64,000 bases of DNA from Dama dama. Its lineage: Eukaryota > Chordata > Mammalia > Artiodactyla > Cervidae. Location: assembly GCF_033118175.1 (NCBI RefSeq), contig NC_083688.1:6903001-6967000 (forward strand), read 5' to 3'. The notes under the pieces are model-generated. The model searched no databases. It was not told where the DNA came from and worked only from the letters and a program-made list of their open reading frames with translations. How positions within the stretch are numbered: position 1 is the stretch's first letter; each line of letters opens with the position of its first letter. A program made the translations under genes and the position numbers. This document shows positions 12,890 through 25,868 of this stretch, in pieces.

Positions 12890-14940
12890 GTTTGTATGTT
12901 CTTTTGTGTTCTTGGTAGTAATTATGAAACCTGTGTTGAGAACTGTATGAAATTTTGAAATCTGTTGTGATTTTGGACTAGGTAGATCATAAGTGCCACA
13001 ATTGTATCAACACTAGATTAGTGTCTCCAGGAAAGGTCAGGCCGTGTTCTGTATAGTAGGGTAAAAACACTCCTACACCCACTAACCCACATTTTGTAAA
13101 GAAGCTGAGGTTAAAACCCTTACATTTCATTTCTCACGTAAGGAAGTAACTTGTGGGGTGAAGTTTACAAAAATAAGGGAGAACAGATTCTCGAGCTCAT
13201 CAGAAGAAATGATGGTGAGGAAATTAAGTGAGCAGGAGATATGGTCTGAAGGTGGACCCAAGACTTTGGACTTAAGTTTTGAAAGTCAGTACAGCAGTTG
13301 GACTTAAGTATCTTAAAAGAGATTTGAAATAGTATTTTCTCCCTTGCAGAAAATAGAAACACTTGATAATGGGAATTAGTGTTGAATTTGATCCTCTTGA
13401 GAAAATTCCTCTGAATTGGCCCACACAGTTGTTAGCCTGTTTCTCCAGCCTGTCCTGGGGAAAGTCTGCCACCACCAAGCCTGTCACGCCTCAGAATTTC
13501 TAAATATGCAGTCTGAAATCAACCAGAATGCAAACATTCTTGATGCACTGAGGGTAGTACTCAGTCTACCACAGGCTCTCTATGTCACTTGGGTCATTTG
13601 GAGATAAAAAAGAATGGCTATGTTTAATTTGGAGTAGGGGGAAAATAAAGTTAGAAATGTTAGAGCAGACTAGCCCTTCATTAATCCCACTGATTAAAGC
13701 ACTATTCATAGGTAGCCTCTGGGGCAAGGCCTCTGAATTTGAGCTTCCCTTTACACGACTGAAGTGACTTAGCAGCAATAGCAGTTGAAGAGTTTGCTCT
13801 GATTGCCACAGTGTCTCAAGTGATTGGGATGCAGGAAGAATTGTTTATTTTTCCACAAGCAGACCCTACCAGGAGTTGGAGAAGGGGCGGCTGTGTTGTC
13901 TTCATCCACTCACTCCCCTTCCAGTCCTGGGTCCTTGGCCTGCTGTGGACCTCTGGACCCAAAGTTTTCCTGTTCAGGGCCATCTCTGACCTGCTGAGTG
14001 CTTAAGACCAAAGCCCCTCTTAACTTGGGAATAAGTGCTTTGCTGAGCTTCCAGATACTGTTTTCTTTCAGTTCAAAGAAAAACCAGCGTAGGTTACACT
14101 AGGCAAGTGAGTCCTGAGCTGCTGAGGGCTGACTCATTTCCTGTGTGCGGATGTCCACAGGCTCCGTCAGGGATGTGGTCCTTCAAATCAGCTTGCCTCC
14201 CCTTCCAGCCTTTATGTGGGCCCTGAGTCCTGCTCCATCTTACCAGTGCAACAAGGAGCAAAGAGTGACCTCGGTGGTCCCCAACTGAAACCCTATTCGT
14301 TAACAACTGGAGCTCACCGACGCCAGTATTTTGGGCACTGTCTGCATGCCATAGCTTGCCGAGGGCAGAGCTAAGAGAACACTTCCGATTCCTGACCAGT
14401 GGTCCGGACATTGCTGATGCCAGTGTTCTTTTTTCCCAGGGTCCTTTTTAGAGTCATTAAGTCCTCACACTGGGATTTTATGCTGTGTAAAGCATTGCCA
14501 CACGACCTCATTTGAGCCTTAACAGCAAAGCTGTGAAGCAAGCAGGGTGATTATTACCGCCATTTTATAGCTGAGGAAGCAGATGCAGAGGCAGCATTAG
14601 AGTAATCCTGAGATTGCTGTTTACTTCCCTCCCCTGAGCCTGTTTCCTTATCTTTAAAAGTAAGACCGGAAGACCAGACAGTCTCAAAGGGTCTTGTCAG
14701 CTGGAGTGTATGATTCCATGATCCTGGGATAGGACCAGAGGTGAGTGCCCCAAGACCATAATGGATGGGAAGGTGGGAAACGACGCTTGAGAATGCCTTT
14801 AGCCTCAGGAAGACTGCCTTTCCTTCAAGAAGGTTTCCTTTAGGAGACCGACGCATGTGGTGGTAGCAAGTGGGAATCACGAGTGCGTCGTCTAGACCCT
14901 GAGGAAACTCCGTGGCCTAATCACGGAGAGTCGTCCCACC
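12890..14940. other. intergenic region PITHD1-LYPLA2
   Basis: No exon or recent transposon recognised. A MIR-like piece sits at about 14465-14590 (ccattttatagctgaggaag). Open frames here are short and lack any family resemblance. Confidence 0.6.
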
Positions 14941-15300
14941 GTACCCAACATGGCAGCCCTCATCCGAGGAAACCCTGACGCCCACTTCCGGGTTCCGTAG
15001 CGCTGGCCAAGCTACTTCCGGCAGCGCGATGGCTGGGTTCCCGCGACTCGAACGGAAGTTCCGGCGGGGGCGGCCGAGGGGGGGGAAGAGTGTGTGTGTC
15101 TGTGCTGGAGAAAGAGGAGAAAATCGCCCGAGAGGTCTTGAAACCCCCCAGGGAGTGGAGGTACCCTGATCTGGGGCCAGCAGGCGAGGAAAGGGCACTG
15201 GGGTGTCCTCGGCTTCACCACGAGGGTCTTGGCGAGAGAGGAGGGGCAACCGCAATTGTGAGGGATGGGGGTGGGGAGTGAGGTGCGAAGAGGCGCCGGC
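14940..15300 (+). promoter_or_regulatory. LYPLA2: LYPLA2 promoter and noncoding first exon region
   Basis: CpG-rich, TATA-less block between PITHD1 and the LYPLA2 coding exons. ETS/GABP-type sites ACTTCCGG occur at 14984 and 15014, with an inverted CGGAAGTTCCGG at 15053. YY1-like aacatggcagcc lies at about 14948, with a similar gcgatggctg at about 15027. Such clusters typify ribosomal/housekeeping promoters that start near these sites. The first exon is noncoding. Its donor is not certain; coding exon 1 probably begins at an acceptor ending at 16644 (tttacacag). Confidence 0.65.
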
Positions 15301-15329
15301 CGGTCTTGGGGAGTTTCGGGGTAGAGACG

Positions 15330-15810
15330 GGGAAGAAGGTGGGGTCCGGGTATGATGAGAGGGGCTTCAGGGTCGGAAGTTGGAGGATCCAACTGTGGGG
15401 CAGGGTGGGGGGGCGCTCTCCAGGGTTAAAAGTGGAACGCCCCTGTGTGGGCAGAAGCGGGTCCGGGATCAGGATACAAAATGTCACTGTGAGGCTGGCG
15501 ACCCTCTGTCAGAACAGAAGTTCCCATTGTGGGGAGTGGGAGACCCTGAATCAGGGTGGAAGTTTTTACTGTGGGGAGGAAGACCCCAGGTCGCGGGGGT
15601 TGGGGGGAGGGAAGGCACCACTCTGAGAGGAAGGACCTAGGGTGAGAGGTGGAAGTTGCTCAGTGGGGGAAGGAAGGGAATCCCAGCTTGGGGCAAAAGA
15701 TGAATTCCTGTGTGGGAAGAGGGAACCCGGGGTCAGAGGTGAGGAGGGATCCTCCTGTGAAGAGGGACACTCGGAGTCCGAGGGGGAAGGTGGAAGCCCT
15801 TTGGTAGGGT
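15330..15810 (+). repeat. degenerate G-rich minisatellite in LYPLA2 intron 1
   Basis: About ten diverged units of 41-55 bp follow one another. Each unit starts near gaagt, then ctgtgggga, gaccc and a tcaggg-like end. Unit starts are readable near 15330, 15376, 15432, 15478, 15517, 15559, 15611, 15652, 15699, 15741 and 15793. Neighbouring units share the order of motifs although individual bases have drifted. The array is strongly G-rich on the LYPLA2 sense strand. It explains the spurious long open frames on both strands here. Confidence 0.7.
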
Positions 15811-16622
15811 GGGAGGGGTGGACACAGCCAGGAAGGGTAGGCACTTAGGCTCCGGTAGCAGAAGCTTCCGGGGAGTTTGGAGGATGCTAAGGATGGGGAG
15901 GAGCCCGCCAGCTTGACATTCTTTTGTGTGTTTGGGCATCCCGGAGCGTGGTCGAGCTGTGGGGAGACCTGTTTGGGAGTGGTGGGCAGCAGCAGGTAGC
16001 CTCTTTCGGGGAGGGGGACGGTGTGGGGGCGCGTGGAGGGCGTCATTAAGGGGGTGGGTGGTGGATCAGAGTTTGTGTGCCTCCTGCGGACACGGGCAGC
16101 CCGAGGGGCTCTCAGAATGGTTGAGGAGGACTGGATGGGAGGGGAGTTGGACAAAATTGTGTGGGGTTGAGGGTAGGGGCCTGAAGCCTCTTTCCCTGGC
16201 ATTTTTCTCCCCTTCATTTTCCAGTAGGGCTGGGAGGAGGGGATCAAGGGCTCTAGAGAAGGGAGGTGACTGTAGAGCAGGGAGAGGAGGCAGTCACCTG
16301 CTGAGGGCTGTCGGGTGGGGAGAAGGCTGCAGGGAGCCCCTGGCTCCCCTCCCACCAAGGCTCCTGAGCCCAGCCTCTGCCCACCTCCAGCCCAAGCTGA
16401 GGCTGTGTGGGGGGCCAGACCTAGGGCTGCCAGGGTGGCTGCCTCTGCTGTTCTGCCCTGACACAAAGGCACACTTCCTCCCCACTCAGCCCCAGGACTG
16501 TGTGGCCTGCCTTCCCTTTGTGCCCAGGAGATAGAACCTAGGGGGACTGAGGGGCTCATGGCCCGGGTGTGTGTTTCTTCTGCTGGGTCAGGATGCTCTA
16601 CCCTGCCTGGCCTTGCCCTTGA

Positions 16623-18680
<2,058 letters not shown>

Positions 18681-19479
18681 CCAGAGTTGCTGTCCCCCAG
18701 CACAGTCCCCCCACTTACGGGGGGTACTTGGCACGCGTGGCACCATCTTGGATCTGAGCCGGTCGAGCCCCTTTCTCACCTTCCTGGACCCATCCCCTCT
18801 TCCCACAGGCCTCTGGGGCAGACAGGCCAAAGCCTGGCCAGGCCCTCCTTCCTGGCTTCAGCCCCCTGTCTGCTGCAGGGGGTGGTGGGCTGCTTTCTTA
18901 TCCCATTTCCCTGGAGGTGGGGGCTACCCCCCTGGCAGCAGTATTGGAGGGGCTGTAGGCAGCGGGAGAAAGGGGCCCAGCCGCTGACCCACTCACTCAG
19001 GACCTCACTCACTAGCCCCGCTTTGGGCCCCCTCCGGTGACCTCAGGGTTTGGCCCATGGGGCCCTCCCAGGCCCCACCTCCTCCCACCTCCCCCAACTG
19101 ATTCTGCCCAGATAATCGTGTGTCTCCTGCCTCCACTCCAGCTGCTTCTCAATCATGAATGTGTCCATGGCCCGACCCCTGGCCGCTGTGGGCTCCCTGC
19201 CTCTGCGCAGGAGTGTGGGTGACGGGGCCAAGTCTTTCGAGGGGGCCTCCCCTCAGCCGTTTTGATGTGGGGGCTGGGCCCTGCCTCCCCATTACCCTCC
19301 GCCTCCCGCGGGCCTGGAGCCTGCCGGGCTGGACTGGGGCTCAAGGTCTCCCCCAGCCACTTCACCCCACGTTGTCCCCACGCTAGGTCTTGGGGGAGCT
19401 GGGGAGGAGTCTTGTGTCTCGTCTTCTGTCTCCATGTAGTTTTGGGTGTTTTTCTTGTTGTGTCCTGGATTCCGATAAA

Positions 19480-19485
19480 ATTAAA
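19480..19485 (+). terminator. LYPLA2: LYPLA2 polyadenylation signal (ATTAAA variant)
   Basis: ATTAAA within gataaaattaaagaaattgc, about 800 nt after the LYPLA2 stop. No canonical AATAAA is seen before it. The expected cleavage is near 19500, which leaves only about 50-60 bp before the GALE 3' end arriving from the other strand. Confidence 0.75.
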
Positions 19486-19575
19486 GAAATTGCTTCAACT
19501 CTCAGGCCTGGGCGATTCTATCCAAGGGGTAGAGTGTGACCATGTGCAAGTATCTGTTCCAGTGTAGGAAAATTG

Positions 19576-19581
19576 TTTATT
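19576..19581 (-). terminator. GALE: GALE polyadenylation signal
   Basis: TTTATT on the plus strand is AATAAA for GALE, about 305 nt past its stop codon at 19885. It gives a GALE 3' UTR of about 19884 down to 19555, facing the LYPLA2 3' end. Confidence 0.8.
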
Positions 19582-19884
19582 TTAAATACTCTGGGATGCT
19601 CCTTCATAGCCGTATAAATTAGTGCCTGGGAGGAGGGGCTTGTGTGTGTCTTCAGGCCCTGCTGACACCACTCAGCCTTGGTGGTCTGCATGGGTTCCTG
19701 GCCCCTGTGGCACACAGACCCCTGACACCCGGTCACTGGAGACCCTGGCCTCGGGCCTGGTGGGCTCAGTGGGCCCAGCTGGGGTCCGAGGTAGCAGAGC
19801 CTCTGGGGCCCCTGGGTTCCTGCCAGAGGCTGGAGAGCAGGCAGTTGTTTCTCTCCCTTTTCTGGTCCCTGGGAGGCCAGGGTC

Positions 19885-22278
19885 TCAGGCCTGCGAGCCA
19901 AAGCCTGAAGGATTCTGCTTCTGCCAGCGCCATAGATCTTCACCTGGAACGGAATGAGGTCCATGCTCAGGGGCCACACTGAATGCAGGGCCCACAGCAT
20001 CTTGGGTAGCCCAGGATGGGCCAGCCCGGACCCCAGTAGCCCTTTCCTGGTCCCCGAGTCTCTCCCAGCGGTCAGGCAAGCACCCAGGGTAGGGGTTCGG
20101 GCGAGCACTCACACATCCTGTCCAGCCCTAGGGCTGCTGACCAGCCCAGCTCCTTGAGGGCCAGGCTGGGGTTGGCATAACAGGCAGCCACGTCACCTTC
20201 ACGCCGGGCCACCACCTTGTATGGGATCTGCAGGAGAGGGGGTGGTTGTAGTCAAGCTGAACCAGCCCTGGCATCACCCACCAAGTTGCTGACCAGCTCT
20301 CCAGAAATGGAGGTGTGGAGCAGGGTCTTGCTCTCAGGCATCGAGGTCTCAGGCAGGCTTGAGTAGACAGCGGAACTCGGGTGCCCATCAGGTATGTCAG
20401 TGCGAGGGGCTGGGTGGGGCAGGGTGGCTGCCAGCCTACCTTCTTCCCGGAGGCCTTCTCCATGGCCTGGACCATCTGTAGCACCGAATAGCCTGTGCCC
20501 GTGCCCAGGTTGTAGATCTGCCCAGGAAAGGAGGGCAGAGATTGTGGTGGGGGTGGACCGACTTCCCCTCTGGGCCCCACTGATCCCGGCCTCTGTCTCT
20601 GTCTCCCCCACTTCTCCCTTCTCCCCCTACCCGGCAGCCACACTGCTCCTTCAGCTTCTTCAAGGCTGCAATGTGGCCCTTGGCCAGATCCACGACGTGG
20701 ATGTAATCCCGGACGCCTACGGAGGAGGACGCGGTTGCGGGGAGGGGCCCGTTACTGTCTCTGTCCCGCCCCAGCCTCCCTCGTGGCTCCTGGGCTCACC
20801 TGTGCCATCCTCCGTGTCGTAGTCGTTGCCGAAGACATTCAGTTCCTCCCGCCGCCCAATTGCCACCTGGGGTGGAGGTCAGCTTAGCTCTTCCCAGACC
20901 CTCACCCGTGCAGCCGACCCCCTTTCCCTTCTCCCTTACCTGGGAGACGTAGGGCATGAGGTTATTGGGGATGCCCTGCGGGTCCTCGCCGATTCTGCCT
21001 GAGGCATGGGCGCCTATGGGGTTGAAATACCGCAGCAGCACTGCATTCCAGGCCTGTGGGATGCAGGTCAGACAGAGGAGATTGAGGTGCAAGCTGTATG
21101 TCCCACCTGAATCCAGAGCCGCTGCCCCCGGCCCCCCCCCCCCCCCCCCTTTGCTGATTCTTTGTCCTGAAAGGCCTGAAGTCACCGCCGCTTCCTGAGC
21201 CCCAGCTTTGGCCTCGGGGAGGGTGGCTCAGGACCCCATCCTAGGCTCGGGGCAGGCTGTGAGGGGCCCGAGAGCGGGGCCCAGGCTGAGGCAGAAGGGG
21301 CCCTTACCTTGTCGGCCTGGCACAGGTCCCGGATCATTTCCTCAATGAAGAACTTGGACTTGCCATAGGGGTTGGTACAGCCACCTGTGGGGTGGGCCTC
21401 GTCCAGGGGCAGGTATTGGGGGTTCCCGTACACGGTGGCCGAGCTGCTGAATACCAGGTTCTTCACCCCATGGGCCCTCATGATCTGCCCGCGGAGGAGA
21501 GGCGTCAGTGGCCCCTGCCTCCCCCAAGGCGGGTGGGGCTGAGGCATGAACTCTCGTTTACAGAAGGGGAGACTGTGGCTGAGAGCTGAAGACGTGTCCA
21601 ATGTGTGAGCCAGCTTGGGCTCTCCCACCGTGTTTGGTACTGCCTGCCTGGCCCGGGGCCCTCCCGGGGTCTGTCCCCAGCCCAGGTCTCACCTCCAGAA
21701 GCTGGATGGTTCCCGTCAGGTTGACTCTGTAATAATCCAGGGGCTTCTGCACTGACTCACCCACAGCCTTGAGCCCCGCAAAGTGGATGACCGCCATGAA
21801 GCTGTGCTGCAGGGTGGGATCAGATGTGGCTCACAGGCCCGGCCCTTGGCAGTGCCCACTGCTTGCCTTCCTGCCAAGCGCCCACCTTCTTAAAGAGACG
21901 TTGTAGAGCTGCCTGGTCCAAGATGTCCATCTCCTCAAATTCCACAGAGCGGCCTGTCAGCTCTTGAACCCGCCGCAGGCTCTCAGGCATGGAGCCCCGT
22001 CCTGGTTGGGCATACAGAGGCCATCAAAATCAGAGGTGATGGGGAGCTGGTTCCCAAGGGACTGGCCATGCATACACCCCTTGGAGGTGGACGTAGAACC
22101 CAGGGTTTCCCTTCCGTCCCCCCGGGAGCCCCAGCCCCCTCCCCGTGCCCCACTCACCACGAATGGCGTTATGGAAGTTGTCAATGACCATGGGCGAATA
22201 GCCCGCCTCCAGCAGCTCCAGGACAGTGTGGCTGCCAATGTAGCCAGCCCCACCTGTTACCAGCACTTTCTCTGCCAT
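19885..22278 (-). CDS. GALE: UDP-glucose 4-epimerase, complete coding region, 10 coding exons
   Basis: Coding exons (5' to 3'): 22278-22158, 22001-21886, 21806-21693, 21484-21308, 21053-20940, 20866-20800, 20716-20631, 20517-20440, 20227-20113 and 19943-19885. Total 1047 nt, giving 348 residues, matching human. The enzyme interconverts UDP-galactose and UDP-glucose, and the GalNAc/GlcNAc pair, in the cytosolic Leloir pathway. It belongs to the extended SDR family. The N-terminal NAD+ site TGGAGYIG is at residues 8-15. Ser132 (VFSSSATVYG) and Tyr157/Lys161 (NPYGKSK) form the catalytic set. Disease-sensitive Gly90 and Val94 have the wild-type residues. Residue 80 is His where I recall Tyr in human. 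The start ATG is in a strong context (ataATGg). An upstream acceptor is likely at 22288, joining a noncoding first exon. Confidence 0.97.
21132..21149. repeat. C18/G18 homopolymer in a GALE intron
   Basis: Eighteen uninterrupted C on the plus strand (G on the GALE sense strand), with more C runs next to it. It lies about 80 nt upstream of the acceptor of the exon at 21053-20940. It is a candidate G-quadruplex or length-polymorphic tract. Confidence 0.9.
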
Positions 22279-22287
22279 TATGCCCGG

Positions 22288-23700
22288 CTCAGGACAGAGA
22301 CTCAGAAGTGGCCGAGGTGGTCCGCTCAGAGCCTCCTTCAACCTGGAGTCTGGTGTCCAAAGGGGTGGTGTGTCCTAGTTAATAGGGTGGGTCTGGAGTC
22401 AGCCCTGGTCCAAGGTCGAAGAGCATCACCATCTGGCCTTAGGCCTTGGAGACCAATTCTCTCTTGGCCCTAGTTTCTGTCTCTATAACATGGAGTTTAT
22501 AACTGTACCAGTATGTGGTCACGTAAGGGTCAGATGAGGTGATTCTAAAGGCTTGTCACACGGTATCAGTGGAGACGCATACACAGGCGACATAACTTCT
22601 AGCCCTAATTGACCGGGGGTTGGGAAGATGGAACCTGAGTCTCCACACTGCTTCCCTGAGGCGTCTGGGGACTGGACAATTCTGGACAGAAGGAAACAAG
22701 GCAAGCAGCACTGGACTCCCAAGAGCCCAGGAGGAGGTCTGTCTGCTCAGACCCAGACCTCCCCAGTCCCTCCGCCATCACTGGGTACAAACTGGCTCCT
22801 GGCTCGGTGACTAACACCTCCTGGGGTAAGCACCCTCTCCCACAAAGGTCAGCTGGGAGAGGCAGGAAATACAGCAGATGGCCTCAGGGTGGGTCCTCTG
22901 CCCGGCGGGCTGAGCCCAGCTCTGGGGTTGCAGCACTGTAGTCCTGGAGTGGGCCCCTCCCCCAGGACGGTCAGGCTGGTTCAGCCAGTGCGGATGCCAC
23001 TCCCGGCCTGGCGCTAAGAATCCCGCCTAATTCTAGGCGGTACTCAACAGGGTGGTGTAGACGTGGCTTTGGCTCCAGATTTCACTGCCAGGTGTGCACC
23101 GCCGCCCTGAACAAACTCCGCGGGCAGAGACGGTGGGGGGATTGGCGGGGGAGGAAGTCCAGACACTGAGGCCTTTCACTGGGGCAGCCTGGCCCGCAGC
23201 CGCCTTCCTCCAAGCAGCCTTAATTCTGTTCTGGGTTCATACAGCTCCTAACCCACTAGACTGAACGCCCGCTGCGCGCCAGGCTCTGTACTGGGCACTT
23301 TTGCATTATCTCCCTGAATTCCTCCAACGTCCTAAAGAGGCAGGTGTTATTACTGCCAGTTTACAGAGAAGGATACTAAGGTCAGAGCGGTTAAGTAATT
23401 TGCGTAAGTCACACAGCCAGTGACGGTGGGTTTAGAATCTGGATCTAGTCCCGCCCCTCCCCAAACAGTTCGGCCCCTGCCCCCACTGGTTCCCGCCGGA
23501 CTTTGCCCTAAACATTGAAGCCGCCCCCGCCCCACCGAGCACCAAACAGTGTGCAGGCCCCCCAAAAATGGTGGCGGGGGGCCCAGGGAGGCAGGAAGGC
23601 CGGTGAGGTTGCCCTCCCTCCGACACGCGGGGTGATCTTCGGTCAGCTATTGCCTCAGTCTTCCTCATCCGTAAAATGGAGGGGAGGGGGGCGCAGGGCC
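22288..23700 (-). other. GALE 5' intron (noncoding)
   Basis: This stretch separates the GALE start codon exon from its CpG-island promoter. No coding exon is recognisable. A MIR lies at about 23235-23440 (cca/ttacagagaagg, cacacagccag core). Confidence 0.6.
23235..23440. repeat. MIR SINE remnant
   Basis: Diverged MIR with typical parts: gccaggctctgtactgggcac, attatctccctgaattc, ttacagagaagg and gtcacacagccag. It is ancient and inside the GALE 5' intron. Confidence 0.75.
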
Positions 23701-23749
23701 GTGAGCACTCGAGCGCCCTAAAGTCTCAGGCAGGGGATTCGGGCGGTGG

Positions 23750-24420
23750 CTGGATGGGGGCAGAACTAGGAGTTCCTCCGGCCGGGAATGAATGAATCCT
23801 GGCCGCCCCATCCAAGGCAGCGGGAGCTGGGAGCCGCGGGGGCGAGCCCGCCTAGGCGGAACTCTGCCCAGAACGCAGCCCGGACCCCAGAGACTCCCCC
23901 GCGCTCCCAGCGGACCACCCGGCCCCTCGCAAACCCGCTCGGCCCCACCCCCCACCAGCCTCCCAAACCTGCTCCGCACCACGCGCCCCGCGCAGTCTCG
24001 AACGGCGCCGCCTTCCGTGCTCCGTGACCGGTCCCTTTAAGAGCCGACGCTCCGCCCTGGACCCGCCCCCCCGTCACGCCCCCAAGAAACGTGTCGGTAG
24101 GGAGCCGGCAGTACGGGGTGCCGGGTGGACCAAGGGCGCCGCGGCTCCAGGACGCTTGCGCGGCAGTCCGCAGAGGGCAGTACGGACCGGTGCCGGGGCG
24201 GTGGGCGGAGGAACGCGCGGTCGGCACCTGGGGCCCGGGAGACCTGGCGTAACCGCCGGTCCCGAACCCTGGAAGCAGGCGCTGCGCCCCGGGAGATGCG
24301 GCTGATCGGGAGCACCCGGCAGCCATCCTGCAGCGGGAGCCACAGCCGAGCGCGGCGCGGAAGACCGCGGCTCCACGCTCGCCCCAGGTTTCCCACCTTT
24401 TGTCAGTAAGCCTGGCGTGA
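23750..24420 (-). promoter_or_regulatory. GALE: CpG island, GALE promoter and first exon region
   Basis: Very CpG-rich block about 1.5-2.1 kb upstream of the GALE start codon, and about 0.9 kb beyond the HMGCL 3' end. Its position matches the known noncoding first exon of mammalian GALE. Several long open frames on both strands here are composition artefacts. The precise start site and the donor of the noncoding exon could not be fixed. Confidence 0.65.
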
Positions 24421-24736
24421 AGTAGATGGCTGCGTGGAACGGAGAGGCAGGAGGGGCGGCGCCGACGGAAGGGAGTGGGTCGGGGTTTCTCACAGGCTGC
24501 CGTTCTGGAAAATCTAGTTTAAAAAACCCGCCAAAGGGCTGGAGGGAGCCGAGAGACTAGAACACGAATTCCAGCGCCAACTGCGCCCAGCCTTCACGCA
24601 CACCGTGGCCCCCAACCTCGCGGAACGGTTTGCACCTTGCCTACCATAGTAGACTGGAAAATAGTGTTCTGTTTCTCTTTAAAATAAAGGGAGGGCTAAG
24701 GAATGGTGTGTATAAAGGTGTGACATACTGAATGAG

Positions 24737-24913
24737 GCGCTTCCCTGGTGGCTCAGATGGTAAAGGAGACCCCCGGTTCCATCCCTGGGTAGGGAAGATT
24801 CCCCTGGAGAAGGAAATGGCAACCCACTCAAGTATTCTTTCATGGACAGGAACCTGGTGGCCTGCAGTCCGTGGGGTTGCAGAGTTGGATACGACTGAGC
24901 CATTAACATACAC
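24737..24913 (+). mobile_element. Bov-tA SINE between GALE promoter and HMGCL, 14-bp duplication
   Basis: Short Bov-tA with perfect acatactgaatgag copies at 24723-24736 and 24914-24927. Confidence 0.93.
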
Positions 24914-25314
24914 ACATACTGAATGAGGAAACCCGGGCAGAGGAAGAAATGCACATGGGGTCCCACAGCCTGGAGAGCCCTGGGCCTGCTGGAGTCCAGC
25001 AGGGATGCTGACTGGTCCCCTGGTCCCCGGGGCGCCTAGAGCTGCGCCTGCCTTGGCCCAGAGGGCCTTGTGCCACAAACAGCCCTGGTCACAGAGCCAA
25101 CAGCCTCAGCAACAACTCTCCAGAGTTCCCTGGTCGGTGCTGAGTAAGTCATTACCACCGATTTCCCCAATTCTCAGGAGGGCAAGCGGGGAGAAAATCC
25201 AGAGGCCTGCGTTTTCCTCTCAGAGGAAATGTAAAGATGGCCCCCGCCCCCGCCCCGCCTCTCATGTATACACACATTTGCACCAGAGAACACTGGAATG
25301 GTTCTCATTAAACC

Positions 25315-25320
25315 TTTAAT
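25315..25320 (-). terminator. HMGCL: HMGCL polyadenylation signal (ATTAAA)
   Basis: TTTAAT on plus is ATTAAA on the HMGCL strand, about 550 nt past the stop codon. Downstream sequence is ttaatgagaaccattcc. It gives a 3' UTR of about 25868 to 25295. No AATAAA is seen closer in. Confidence 0.6.
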
Positions 25321-25868
25321 TACATAATCTGTTTTCAACAATCGTGTTCAATGTGGAGATTTCGCAGAGGTGCTGGAGTTGGCGGGTGGCCACCAGAGCC
25401 GCTCAGCCCTCACCCCTTCACCAAATGCCCTCTGCCCGCTGAGGGAAAAATTCCTCCAGGCCCCTTTGCCCTACAAAGTCACAGAACGATGGCCCTCAAG
25501 AATATGGCAGCAACAAGTTGTGGAGAGTGGCCAGCTGGCAGGTTCCACCCAGAGATGAGACTTGAGGATCAACCCAGGCCATAGAATTGGGTTCCCAAGA
25601 GCCCTTTCAACTCCTGGGCCTTTGGGTCCAGGTGGAAGGAGAACTCCAGCTGCCCAAACCTCTCACTCATACTCAGGTCAGGCAGGGAGGGCCTGAAGCC
25701 AGGCAGCTCCTGTCCACCTCCTTCCTTCCAGGAGAGACCTATGTACAGAGCTCACAGTGAAGTACCTGCTCCGTTTGATTGCATTCCCATTTCCACATGA
25801 CCATCCATGATTCATCCACAGGAGTCCCTATTCCCACACCATCCCCAGGGCTTCGGGGAGCAAGTGGC

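Noticed and set aside
15926..16534. Open frame of 202 codons on plus inside LYPLA2 intron 1
   Set aside because: Composition effect of a G-rich intron; no family resemblance and no start or splice context.
23766..24493. Several frames of 90-186 codons on both strands
   Set aside because: They lie in the GALE CpG island; Arg/Pro/Gly-rich and mutually overlapping, as expected from base composition.
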